A program made the translations under genes and the position numbers. Positions 1 through 7,619 of a stretch of 38,494 nucleotides of DNA are shown one piece after another. The stretch covers positions 1-38,494 of the forward strand of contig DAHUXR010000037.1 in the NCBI GenBank assembly GCA_027307045.1. The letters are read 5' to 3'. How positions within the stretch are numbered: position 1 is the first letter of the stretch; the number at the start of each line of letters is the position of its first letter. The notes under the pieces are model-generated. The model had not been told where the DNA came from. It saw only the letters and a program-made list of their open reading frames with translations, and searched no databases. Origin of the DNA: Acidobacteriaceae bacterium. Lineage in GTDB: Bacteria; Acidobacteriota; Terriglobia; Terriglobales; Acidobacteriaceae.

Positions 1-148
1 CTCTGTGTCCTCCGTGTTGAGGTTTTGACTTTGACTGTTGACTCTTGCTTTTGGGTTTCTCCGCGCCTCCGCGGTAGATGTTTCTTTTTTGGTTGCGGCT
101 CCGCCGCGCTGTGTTTCAAGGTTTTTTGATCGGACGATGGACGAAGCT
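1..148. repeat. Intergenic repeat patch downstream of trpG
   Basis: No gene is seen here. Positions 25-51 hold TTGAC-type words repeated at 6-7 nt steps (TTGAC at 25, 31 and 38, then TTGCT at 45). Positions 59-76 read CTCCGCG-C-CTCCGCGG, a half-palindromic word that recurs near 23573. The patch belongs to the dispersed semi-palindromic repeat family also seen at 20896, 23477-23594 and 27655-27898. Confidence 0.55.
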
Positions 149-724
149 TCATAACGCGAGAAAATTCTGCAACAGCAAGCGGCCCGACTCCGTCAGCACG
201 CTTTCCGGATGGAACTGCACACCTTCAACCGGGAATCGGCGGTGGCGCAGGCCCATGATCACCCGAGTGCCGTCGGCTTCATGCGTTTCCGCGCTGATCT
301 CCAGTTCGCCCGGCAGGTTTTCTTCCGACACAACCAGGGAATGGTATCGCGTAGCCGTCATGGGTTGCGGCACGTTTTTGAACAGCGTTTTGCCGTCGTG
401 CTGGATACGGCTGGTTTTTCCGTGCATCAATTGGTGCGCGCGGACAACGTTCCCGCCAAAAGCCGCGCCAATCGCCTGGTGTCCCAGGCAAACGCCCAGC
501 ACCGGCCGCTTGCCGGCAAAATGCTTGATCAGATCAACGCTGATACCCGCTTCTTGGGGCGTGCAGGGGCCGGGAGAAACAAGGATGTGGCTGGGCCGCA
601 TCTCCTCGACTTCCTGCGGCGTGATCTGGTCGTTGCGCCGGACTTCAACTTTTTGTCCCAGCTCTCCCAGATACTGCACCAGGTTGTAAGTGAAGGAATC
701 GTAGTTGTCGAGAACGAAGACCAT
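149..724 (-). CDS. trpG: Anthranilate/aminodeoxychorismate synthase component II (glutamine amidotransferase)
   Basis: This class I glutamine amidotransferase subunit releases ammonia from glutamine for a chorismate-using partner (TrpE or PabB) in tryptophan or folate synthesis in the cytosol. The 191-residue length is normal for the family. The start MVFVLDNYDSFTYNLVQYL is the typical TrpG/PabA N-terminus. The oxyanion loop PGPCTP is at residues 51-56, the nucleophile Cys79 is in GVCLGHQ, and His172/Glu174 are in FHPES, so the triad is complete. The ATG at 724 is the natural start because the protein begins at the first beta strand. No trpE, trpD or pabB is visible next to it, so trpG and pabA cannot be told apart from context. 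The upstream carbonic anhydrase is on the same strand but 178 nt away, beyond a strong hairpin. Confidence 0.93.
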   Translation of the reverse strand: MVFVLDNYDSFTYNLVQYLGELGQKVEVRRNDQITPQEVEEMRPSHILVSPGPCTPQEAGISVDLIKHFAGKRPVLGVCLGHQAIGAAFGGNVVRAHQLMHGKTSRIQHDGKTLFKNVPQPMTATRYHSLVVSEENLPGELEISAETHEADGTRVIMGLRHRRFPVEGVQFHPESVLTESGRLLLQNFLAL

Positions 725-843
725 GGCCGTAAATCCTGTGGGAATAGTTTAGCGGAGACAGCACGAGCATTTCACCCGGGGAGTCCGAATCGTGATTCTC
801 GAACAAGGCCGGATGCTCCTATCCCCGTAAAGGCAGGTATTCC

Positions 844-870
844 CCCGCCCCTCTCGATCTGAGGGGCGGG
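844..870. terminator. Perfect 10-bp GC hairpin between carbonic anhydrase and trpG
   Basis: CCCGCCCCTC at 844-853 pairs exactly with GAGGGGCGGG at 861-870 across a 7-nt loop. It lies 33 nt past the carbonic anhydrase stop on that gene's strand. It has no T-run on either side, so intrinsic termination is possible but not proven. Confidence 0.5.
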
Positions 871-902
871 AGGAACCTTCTTTCGCGTCTCGCGTTTCCG
901 TT

Positions 903-1445
903 TTAGGCGCTCCTGCGCGCCGCTGTGGGCAGTTTCGCCGCAGCAGGCTCGGTGATTTCCTTTAGCCGGCCAGTCGTCACGTCATAAACAAAGCCACGGA
1001 CCGGAATGTGTTTGGGAATAAATGGATGGCTGCGCACGCGCTGGATTTGCCGCCGCACATTTTCTTCGACATCAGAAAACGCATGGAAGTGCACCGGAGC
1101 CACAAACGCCGTCCCGCTTTGTTTCTCCAGCCGACCTAGCAGTTCGTGGTCCTTAAAGGTCAACATGCCGCAATCCGTGTGATTAATGATGATGAACTCT
1201 TGCGTCCCCAGCAGATGGTGGGAGATGATCAGCGAGCGCAACGCGTCTTCACTGGCAATACCGCCGGCATTGCGTATGATGTGCGCGTCCCCGGTCTTTA
1301 ATCCTAGAAACTGCTCTACCGTAAGGCGTGCGTCCATGCATGCCAGCACCGCCAGCTTGCGTGCTGGAGGCATGGGCAGATGTCCCAGGGTAAATTGGTC
1401 CGCATACTTCAGGTTGTTTTGTAAAACCTCATCGATAACGCTCAT
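903..1445 (-). CDS. Beta-class carbonic anhydrase
   Basis: It should reversibly hydrate CO2 to bicarbonate in the cytosol. The zinc site is visible: Cys36 in ACMDAR with the Asp38/Arg40 dyad, and His89 plus Cys92 in NHTDCG. The 180-residue length fits the short beta-CA clade found in many soil bacteria. The reading frame stays open upstream to 1658, but the ATG at 1445 is preferred. It has a purine-rich ribosome site (GGAAAGGAA about 6 nt upstream) and the protein then begins MSVIDEVLQNN, as expected. The Ala-rich C-terminal tail is not part of the catalytic fold. The 295-nt gap to the divergent DUF1835 gene probably holds both promoters; no other gene was found in it. Confidence 0.93.
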   Translation of the reverse strand: MSVIDEVLQNNLKYADQFTLGHLPMPPARKLAVLACMDARLTVEQFLGLKTGDAHIIRNAGGIASEDALRSLIISHHLLGTQEFIIINHTDCGMLTFKDHELLGRLEKQSGTAFVAPVHFHAFSDVEENVRRQIQRVRSHPFIPKHIPVRGFVYDVTTGRLKEITEPAAAKLPTAARRSA

Positions 1446-1740
1446 GGATTTTTCCTTTCCTTCTTTATCTTCACGTTGTTTCCATGGCCAGCGCCGATTG
1501 GGGAAAGGATGCAGAAAGGAAAAGCCACCGCCCCGCTCAAATGCCGGCGATGGAAACTCTTGGTTTAAGAGCTTAAAACTGCAAAGAGCCGCCGTCGCCG
1601 CTGGTAACGCAGCAACAACAACAGCCGAGGCGCTGTGGACGACGGTGCATGGGATCAAAGTATAGAAGTAGCGGTGGCTTTCTGCAAATCTTCAGCTGCT
1701 CCTTTGCCGTTCGATCCTGCGTTTGTGCTAGCCTTCCCTT

Positions 1741-2691
1741 GTGTTGCATATCGCCAATGGCGAATCGGTCACCGCTACCTTCCGGCAAGTCAGATTTCCA
1801 GGGACTTATCTTGCCTGGAATGACGTCCTGCATGACGGCCCCGTGCCTCAGACCAGCACGCTGGACGAACTGTCTGATATTCGCGTCCAGGCGCTAACTG
1901 GCTTCGGTTGGGGCGACCCGGAAAAACTTCGCGCCGACTTTGCCAACCGTGACCGGACGCTCCAGAATTTTCGCAAGCACCAGGACGTGGTCCTCTGGTT
2001 TGAACATGATCTTTATGACCAGTTGCAGCTTCTCCAGTTGTTGGATTGGTTTGAGCAGCAGGACCTGGAAGGCATCAATCTCGATCTGGTGCAGATCGAT
2101 TCCTACCCCGGTGTGCGACCGTTTTACGGACTCGGGCAGCTGAGCGGGCCGCAACTCGCGCGGTTGTTTCCCATGCGCAAACGTGTAACGCACGCGCAAC
2201 GCAGTATCGCCAAGGAAGCATGGCGCGCTTTCCGCGCGGAAGATCCTCCGGACCTGGCGGCAATCGCACAACAAAAGTTCGATGAGATGCCATTTCTTGC
2301 CGCGGCTCTCACGCGCTTTCTTGAAGAGTATCCGTGGACCAGTGACGGGCTTTCCCGGACCGAGCGGCAGCTTTTGCAGGCGGCCGCCGCGGGCAAGCGC
2401 AAGAAAGCGGATATCTATGTGGAATCGCGCAAGCACGAAGATGTGCCGTGGGGTGACTTGTCAGTATATTTGCGGCTCGCGTGGCTCAGCGCAGGTCCCA
2501 ATCCCGCGCTCATTGAATCGCCCAAGAATGAATTCACGATCACTGACGCTGGCCGCCAGTTGCTGGAAGGCAAAGCTGACTGGATCAAGCTGCAACGCGG
2601 CGTCGATCGCTGGCTGGGTGGCGTATACCTTACCGGTGATCAGCCTAAGTGGCGCTGGGAGAATAAAAAAAAGACTCTGGTGGGGAACTGA
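1741..2691 (+). CDS. DUF1835 domain-containing protein
   Basis: The 316-residue protein matches the DUF1835 family as I know it. The start LHIANGESV, the segment TYLAWNDVLHDGPVP at about residues 22-36 and the block VVLWFEHDLYDQLQLLQLL at about 83-101 are characteristic. The C-terminal half, with LTRFLEEYPWTSDGLSRTERQLL and a final winged-helix-like ITDAGRQLLEG segment, is typical of the companion C-terminal region. The function is not known. It is soluble, with no signal peptide or membrane segment. The start is GTG at 1741 with a poor ribosome site; TTG at 1744 is an alternative. It is divergent from carbonic anhydrase and convergent with rseP. Confidence 0.85.
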   Translation: MLHIANGESVTATFRQVRFPGTYLAWNDVLHDGPVPQTSTLDELSDIRVQALTGFGWGDPEKLRADFANRDRTLQNFRKHQDVVLWFEHDLYDQLQLLQLLDWFEQQDLEGINLDLVQIDSYPGVRPFYGLGQLSGPQLARLFPMRKRVTHAQRSIAKEAWRAFRAEDPPDLAAIAQQKFDEMPFLAAALTRFLEEYPWTSDGLSRTERQLLQAAAAGKRKKADIYVESRKHEDVPWGDLSVYLRLAWLSAGPNPALIESPKNEFTITDAGRQLLEGKADWIKLQRGVDRWLGGVYLTGDQPKWRWENKKKTLVGN

Positions 2692-2710
2692 GCCCAAAGC
2701 CAAGATCTTG

Positions 2711-2738
2711 CTAGAAGCTAGTGGCTAGGAGCTAGCCG
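2711..2738. repeat. Heptamer tandem repeat, CTAGnnG x4
   Basis: CTAG recurs at 2711, 2718, 2725 and 2732, giving four consecutive 7-nt units in the 60-nt gap between two convergent genes. It is comparable in period to the array at 21192 and, less exactly, to the words at 25-51. Confidence 0.7.
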
Positions 2739-2751
2739 CCGCAGCCAGCAG

Positions 2752-4077
2752 CTATTTCAGATGTGACCATCCCGGCAGAGTTTTTGCCACATCGTTGAAG
2801 ATCACGACCGCCGCAAACAATACCAGGAACACAAAGGCCGCTTGGTAAACCCGCTCCTTCACTTCCTGCTTAATGTCGCGCCGCATCACGGCTTCCACCA
2901 GCAGCATCAGCATCAGGCCGCCATCCAGAATTGGAATTGGCAGCAAATTAAAGATGGCGAGGTTCAGGCTGATCAGCGCCATGAACTTCAGCAGTGAAGG
3001 CATGCCCATTCTGGCTGCCTGCCCCGAGTAACGCATGATCCCGATGGGGCCGCTCATCTGCTGGATCGAATTCTTGTGCTGGATCAGTTTGCCCAGCAAT
3101 TCAAAAATCAGCAGCGAATTGCTCTTGCACTCTTCATAAGAAGTTTGCACTGCCACCGTGAATGGGAGCTTTTCCACCTGCTCCATGCTCACACCAATCC
3201 GGTACTTCTTCTCCGTGGAGTCAGGTGAGCCTACCAGTTCACCGGGAATGGCAAGCGTCAGGTTCTTGCGGTCTCGCAGGATGGTCAACTGCACCGGATT
3301 TCCCTTGGCTTCCTGCAGCGCTCCCAGCAGGTCGTCCACGGAATGGATTGGCTTACCATTCACTGAAACCAAAACGTCGCCGCTCTGGATGTGGGCTTTG
3401 TCGGCTGGCAGTCCCGGCTCAATCATGCCCACCACGCCCGGAGGATCCAGCCCGGCATCGCCTTCATGGTCCTTGCCTGAAATTTCCGGCACCAGAGTCA
3501 GGTCTACGGTTTTATCGCCGCGTAATACCTTGATTGGAACCTGCTGGCCCGGGTTGATGCTGACGCGAATCAGGAACTGTTCCCAGGTGGGATTATCAAT
3601 GCCCTGCACGCTGGCGATCCTGTCGCCTACCTGCAAGCCGGCTTTTTGCGCCGGAGAATTGGGCGTAACGAATACCACGTCCACGGGGGCTTTGGCGAAG
3701 GCGAAATATTCATGATGGAACGTGTAAAGGACTGCGAGAACCACAAATGCCAGGATAATGTTCATCGCCGGCCCGGCAATCGCCACCAGAAAGCGCTGCC
3801 AGCGTGGATGGCTCATGAACTCGCCCGGATCGCCCGTCCGCGCTTCCATGGGATTTTCGCCGGCCATCTTAACGTAGCCGCCCAGAGGCAGAAGGCTAAT
3901 GCGGTAGTCGGTGTCGCCGCGCTTGAATCCGAACAGCCGCTTGCCAAAGCCGAGGCTGAATACTTCCACCCGGACCTTGAACAGCTTGGCTACGGCGTAA
4001 TGCCCGAACTCATGGACAAATACCAGAATGCCTAAAACAAATATGAACGCGACGACGCTGAGAGAAAATAACTGCAT
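2752..4077 (-). CDS. rseP: RIP metalloprotease, site-2 protease family
   Basis: This integral membrane zinc protease cleaves transmembrane substrates such as anti-sigma factors. HEFGH at residues 22-26 in the first membrane helix gives two zinc ligands and the catalytic Glu23. The third zinc ligand is Asp385 in NLLPIPILDGG. Two PDZ domains lie between them (about 128-205 and 215-300), the second with GDVLVSVNGKPI. The length of 441 residues and four membrane segments are usual for RseP. The ATG at 4077 fits, because the catalytic helix begins at once. It is the last gene of the uppS-cdsA-dxr-rseP operon and lies 44 nt after dxr. This order is conserved in many bacteria and links envelope biogenesis with envelope stress control. 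Confidence 0.95.
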   Translation of the reverse strand: MQLFSLSVVAFIFVLGILVFVHEFGHYAVAKLFKVRVEVFSLGFGKRLFGFKRGDTDYRISLLPLGGYVKMAGENPMEARTGDPGEFMSHPRWQRFLVAIAGPAMNIILAFVVLAVLYTFHHEYFAFAKAPVDVVFVTPNSPAQKAGLQVGDRIASVQGIDNPTWEQFLIRVSINPGQQVPIKVLRGDKTVDLTLVPEISGKDHEGDAGLDPPGVVGMIEPGLPADKAHIQSGDVLVSVNGKPIHSVDDLLGALQEAKGNPVQLTILRDRKNLTLAIPGELVGSPDSTEKKYRIGVSMEQVEKLPFTVAVQTSYEECKSNSLLIFELLGKLIQHKNSIQQMSGPIGIMRYSGQAARMGMPSLLKFMALISLNLAIFNLLPIPILDGGLMLMLLVEAVMRRDIKQEVKERVYQAAFVFLVLFAAVVIFNDVAKTLPGWSHLK

Positions 4078-4121
4078 AATGAAGGTGATTTGATATTGTA
4101 GCTTTAAAGCGCCGCAGCCCG

Positions 4122-5291
4122 CTACCGGGCGACATGACGCGGCAATTGCTCCTGCGCCAGGCTGCGGGCCTGGGCGTCAATGGCAAGTACCTCTTCTATA
4201 GATTCAGGATGGCGGTCTGGCGTTTCATTCATTGTGCGCTCAACCACCTTAGAAATATCGGTAAAACCGATTTCCCGTTTTAGGAAAGCAGCCACCGCGA
4301 CCTCGTCGGCAGCATTCAGGGCTATCGTCTTCGATCCTCCTGCAGCCGCAGCTTCATACGCCAAACGCAGGCAGGGGAATTTGTCCGGATCGGGCGGCGC
4401 AAAGTCGAGTCGCTTCAGATCCAGCACGTTGAAGCGCAGGTCAGATTCAATGCGCTCAGGATAAGTCAGCGCATAAAGAATCGGCAGGCGCATGTCCGTT
4501 ACGGAGAGCTGCGCCAGAATACTCCCGTCATTGAATTCAACCAGTGAGTGAATTGTCGATTGCGGATGAACGATCACCTTCACGCGCTCCGGCGGCATAT
4601 CAAAAAGCCGGCAGGCTTCAATGACCTCGAATCCCTTGTTCATCAGCGTGGCTGAGTCAATCGTGATGCGCTGGCCCATCTTCCACGTAGGATGGTTCAG
4701 TGCCTGCTCCACCGTGATTTTTTCGAAGTCGGATGTCGGCGTGTTCAGGAACGGCCCGCCGCTTGCGGTTAGCCACACGCGCTCGACTTCGTTCATCCTA
4801 CCGCCACGCATGCACTGATGGACGGCGTTGTGCTCGCTATCGATCGGCAACAGCGGCTTGTTCTGCCTGCGCGCTTCCGCAGTAATCAACTCACCTGCCG
4901 CGACCAGGCATTCTTTATTGGCTAATCCAACTTCCTTGCCTGCCCGCACCGCTTCATACGTCGCTTTCAATCCTGCGACGCCCACGATGGCACTCACCAC
5001 AAAATCAACTTCAGGATGCGTGGCCACCCGCACCGTTCCGGCCTGTCCATGGGCAATTTCAATCTCGCCCAGACCCTCATCTTTAAGTTGCTTGCGAACT
5101 TTTTCCGCATCCTGCTCTGAGGCGAGCGAAAGAACTTTAGGTTTCCAGCGGCGCGCGTCGTTCAGCGCGGCTTCAGTGTTTGAGCCGGCTGCCATTGTGA
5201 GCAACTGAAATCGCTCAGGATTGTTTTCAATCACGTTGAGCGTGCTGCGTCCAATGGAGCCGGTGGAACCGAGGATGGCAATGCGTTTCAT
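4122..5291 (-). CDS. dxr: 1-deoxy-D-xylulose 5-phosphate reductoisomerase
   Basis: It catalyses the NADPH-dependent step DXP to 2-C-methyl-D-erythritol 4-phosphate, the committed step of the MEP isoprenoid pathway. The NADPH loop GSTGSIG is at residues 8-14. The metal ligands are Asp151 and Glu153 in DSEHNAVHQ, and Glu222 in NKGFEVIEA. The length is 389 residues, usual for Dxr. The frame is open upstream to 5336, but ATG 5291 is the start: the protein then begins MKRIAILGSTGSIG, and the ATG overlaps the cdsA stop as ATGA, implying translational coupling. Its product feeds the isopentenyl units used by UppS, encoded two genes upstream. Confidence 0.96.
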   Translation of the reverse strand: MKRIAILGSTGSIGRSTLNVIENNPERFQLLTMAAGSNTEAALNDARRWKPKVLSLASEQDAEKVRKQLKDEGLGEIEIAHGQAGTVRVATHPEVDFVVSAIVGVAGLKATYEAVRAGKEVGLANKECLVAAGELITAEARRQNKPLLPIDSEHNAVHQCMRGGRMNEVERVWLTASGGPFLNTPTSDFEKITVEQALNHPTWKMGQRITIDSATLMNKGFEVIEACRLFDMPPERVKVIVHPQSTIHSLVEFNDGSILAQLSVTDMRLPILYALTYPERIESDLRFNVLDLKRLDFAPPDPDKFPCLRLAYEAAAAGGSKTIALNAADEVAVAAFLKREIGFTDISKVVERTMNETPDRHPESIEEVLAIDAQARSLAQEQLPRHVAR

Positions 5292-6214
5292 GGTTGATGC
5301 CTGAGCGCCATATAAAGAGCGGGATAGAAAAACCATAATACCGGAGCCGCGAACAGCATCGCGTCAATCCGGTCCAGCAGGCCGCCATGGCCCGGGAGCA
5401 GCGTTCCAGAATCCTTGACGTCCGCTCCGCGTTTGAAGGCCGACTCCGCCAGGTCACCCAGCTGAGCAGCAATGTTGACCACAAAACCAAACATGGCGGC
5501 AAGCTGCCATCCAGGCGCGTACAGCCGGATATCGGTAAAGAGCAGGCTTTCTGACGGCAGAGCGTGGAGCTTTACTAATACCGTTCCAAGAGAGTGTATG
5601 TAGTGAAAGAGCACAACCGAGACCAGCACGGCTCCTGCCGTGGAAGCGATGGCGCCTTCCCAGGTTTTTTTTGGGCTGATGGTTTCCGCCAGCTTGTGTC
5701 TTCCGAATGCGCGTCCAATGTAATAGGCAAAAATGTCGCCGGACCAAACCACCAGTAGAAAGACAAATACGGTAACTCGGCCATTTTCAAAATGCCCGAT
5801 GGTTGAGATTTCCCCCAAAGTTAACGCCACATAAATAAATCCGAAATAAGAAAACGCCGCCGCCGGTAAAACATCTTTCATCGGCCAGAGAAACATTCCA
5901 AGAGCCACCAGGACAAGGGGCAGCACACGGACACCGGTTGCGTCCGTCGCCCACCGGTCAAACGCTCTTCCAAGGTTTTCTATGCCAAACGCATGGATTC
6001 CAAAAAGACTCTGGCCCAGAAAATACAGGCCAATCGCCACCTCAATAACGTAGGCAAACAGCTTTTGCTGGTAATGAAACGCAATGCCGAAGTATTCATG
6101 TACGGCAAGCACGGCGATCAGCCCAATAAACGCGCTATAAAGCCAGTTCGGCGCTTTGAACAAAATCAGCAGCACCACCGGCGCCAGCACCGCCGCGGTA
6201 AGGACTCTTTTCAT
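5288..6214 (-). CDS. cdsA: Phosphatidate cytidylyltransferase
   Basis: It makes CDP-diacylglycerol from phosphatidate and CTP in the inner membrane. The 308-residue protein has about eight hydrophobic segments. The SPKKTWEG block is at about residues 178-185. The C-terminal family signature is complete, reading SAFKRGADVKDSG followed by LLPGHGGLLDRID, which includes the Mg-binding acidic residues. The ATG at 6214 directly follows the uppS stop (TAAATG), and the gene's own stop overlaps the dxr start. Expression is therefore probably coupled within the operon. Confidence 0.95.
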   Translation of the reverse strand: MKRVLTAAVLAPVVLLILFKAPNWLYSAFIGLIAVLAVHEYFGIAFHYQQKLFAYVIEVAIGLYFLGQSLFGIHAFGIENLGRAFDRWATDATGVRVLPLVLVALGMFLWPMKDVLPAAAFSYFGFIYVALTLGEISTIGHFENGRVTVFVFLLVVWSGDIFAYYIGRAFGRHKLAETISPKKTWEGAIASTAGAVLVSVVLFHYIHSLGTVLVKLHALPSESLLFTDIRLYAPGWQLAAMFGFVVNIAAQLGDLAESAFKRGADVKDSGTLLPGHGGLLDRIDAMLFAAPVLWFFYPALYMALRHQP

Positions 6215-7021
6215 TTAGTTTGAGCTGCCTGGGCTGGGTTCGTTCAAGCCGCCATAGCGCCGTTCGCGCGACTGATATTCCTTAATGGCTTCCAGCAGGT
6301 GTACGCCGTTGAAGTCAGGCCACAGCGTCTTGGTCACGTAGATTTCCGCGTAGGCCGCCTGCCACAACAGAAAATTGCTCAGGCGCATTTCACCGCTGGT
6401 GCGGATGATCAAGTCCAGATCCGGCAGGTTGCTCGTGTACATGTGGCGGTTCAGGCTCTCTTCGTCGATCTTGAGATGCTCAAGCCCACCATTATTAGCC
6501 GCGGCGTTCACCATGGACTTGCAGGCGTCCACAATCTCCGAGCGCGATCCATAATTCAGCGCCAGCGTCATCACCATGCCGGTGTGGTGGGCCGTTTGCT
6601 CCTTGGCCCAGGCCATGCGCTCCTGCACTTCCTGCGGCAGCATGTGGCTGCGCCCGATAAATGACAGCCGGATATTATTGCGGTGCATCAGGGGCAGCTC
6701 ATTTTTTAAATATCGATGCAGCAGCTTCATCAAAAAGTGGATTTCCGTCGGCGGACGGCGGGTAAAGTTCTCCGCCGAAAACGCATACAGCGTGAGCGCG
6801 GACAATCCAATATTGGAGGCGGTGGTCACGACTTTGCGGACCGAGTCCACACCGCGGCGATGGCCGGCAATACGCGGCAGGTGGCGGCGTTTGGCCCAGC
6901 GGCCGTTGCCGTCCATGATTATCGCGACATGTTTTGGGAACTGGTGAGGATCAAGCTGGCTGTAGAGTTCAGCTTCCTTTCGGTCCAGCCCCGAAGGAAT
7001 GGTTCGCAAAACGCCTCTCAA
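6215..7021 (-). CDS. uppS: Isoprenyl transferase (undecaprenyl diphosphate synthase family)
   Basis: This cis-prenyltransferase condenses isopentenyl diphosphate onto farnesyl diphosphate to give the C55 lipid carrier for the cell wall. The catalytic Asp37 is in HVAIIMDGNGRWA. The motifs LYAFSAENFTRP-like (here LYAFSAENFTRRP), LNYGSRSE and PDLDLIIRTSGEMRLSNFLLWQ are all present. No in-frame ATG occurs before the catalytic motif. The start is therefore non-ATG: TTG at 7021 (268 residues), or TTG at 7009. It is the first gene of the operon, and the 235-nt gap upstream to the divergent small gene should hold its promoter. One small difference is that the usual second-region motif ends MRLSNF as in the family, so no key residue is missing. 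Confidence 0.94.
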   Translation of the reverse strand: MRGVLRTIPSGLDRKEAELYSQLDPHQFPKHVAIIMDGNGRWAKRRHLPRIAGHRRGVDSVRKVVTTASNIGLSALTLYAFSAENFTRRPPTEIHFLMKLLHRYLKNELPLMHRNNIRLSFIGRSHMLPQEVQERMAWAKEQTAHHTGMVMTLALNYGSRSEIVDACKSMVNAAANNGGLEHLKIDEESLNRHMYTSNLPDLDLIIRTSGEMRLSNFLLWQAAYAEIYVTKTLWPDFNGVHLLEAIKEYQSRERRYGGLNEPSPGSSN

Positions 7022-7256
7022 TACACTTCAACGCTAGCACAGCAGCTCTGGTCATGCAATTTTCCGGCCTAAGGTTGGGTCAAGCCGCTCCGCCAATGCG
7101 GTTCCTTGGGGTGGGTCGCCCTACAAGTCTAAACACTTTCGTGAGTGCCTAAAACGGAACACCTGCATCAATAACAAAGCAGACGTTGGCAAGGCCGTGG
7201 AAATTGCTGTAAGCTGAACCTGCAACCAACGCAGCGTTACTGCGCCTCAATCGCCC

Positions 7257-7562
7257 ATGCAAGCTGGAACCAGTCAATTCGAGAGCCGTAAGCTCATGCG
7301 CCTGATCGCGATGGTCTGCATTGTGCTGGCCTTGTTTGTGGCCGGGCTGGAAGCAACCCATAGCCACGTTGACGGCGCGGTTGCACGCAACTCATCGCCC
7401 TGTGTCATCTGCCTTTCCGTTCACGCGAACGCGCCCACGGTAACGGTTTACCTGCTTTTGGTCTTCCATTCCGTTGAAGCTTTTACCGTTCCGTATGAAA
7501 CGCAGGGCAAGAGCGCCATTTCCGAGCTGAGCCTCTTCATCCGTCCGCCTCCCGCTGCCTGA
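7257..7562 (+). CDS. Small exported or membrane protein with His/Cys motifs, first gene of the metal-efflux cluster
   Basis: I do not recognise the family with certainty. The 101-residue protein has one hydrophobic N-terminal helix (about residues 14-32, LMRLIAMVCIVLALFVAGLE). This is followed by THSHVDG and, soon after, PCVICLSVH, that is an HxH and a CxxC plus His, plausible metal ligands outside the cytoplasm. It then has a second hydrophobic stretch near residues 62-72. The start could be ATG 7257 or ATG 7296; the second gives a shorter signal-like N-terminus. It lies 57 nt before the TolC-like gene on the same strand, so a periplasmic metal-binding accessory role is a reasonable inference only. 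It resembles the small DUF2946-like proteins often found beside copper or heavy-metal genes, but I cannot confirm membership. Confidence 0.6.
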   Translation: MQAGTSQFESRKLMRLIAMVCIVLALFVAGLEATHSHVDGAVARNSSPCVICLSVHANAPTVTVYLLLVFHSVEAFTVPYETQGKSAISELSLFIRPPPAA

Positions 7563-7619
7563 TCCAGGCCATTCATCCAATTAGCTCCATAAAATCCAGA
7601 ATTTTTTTGGAGGGGAACG

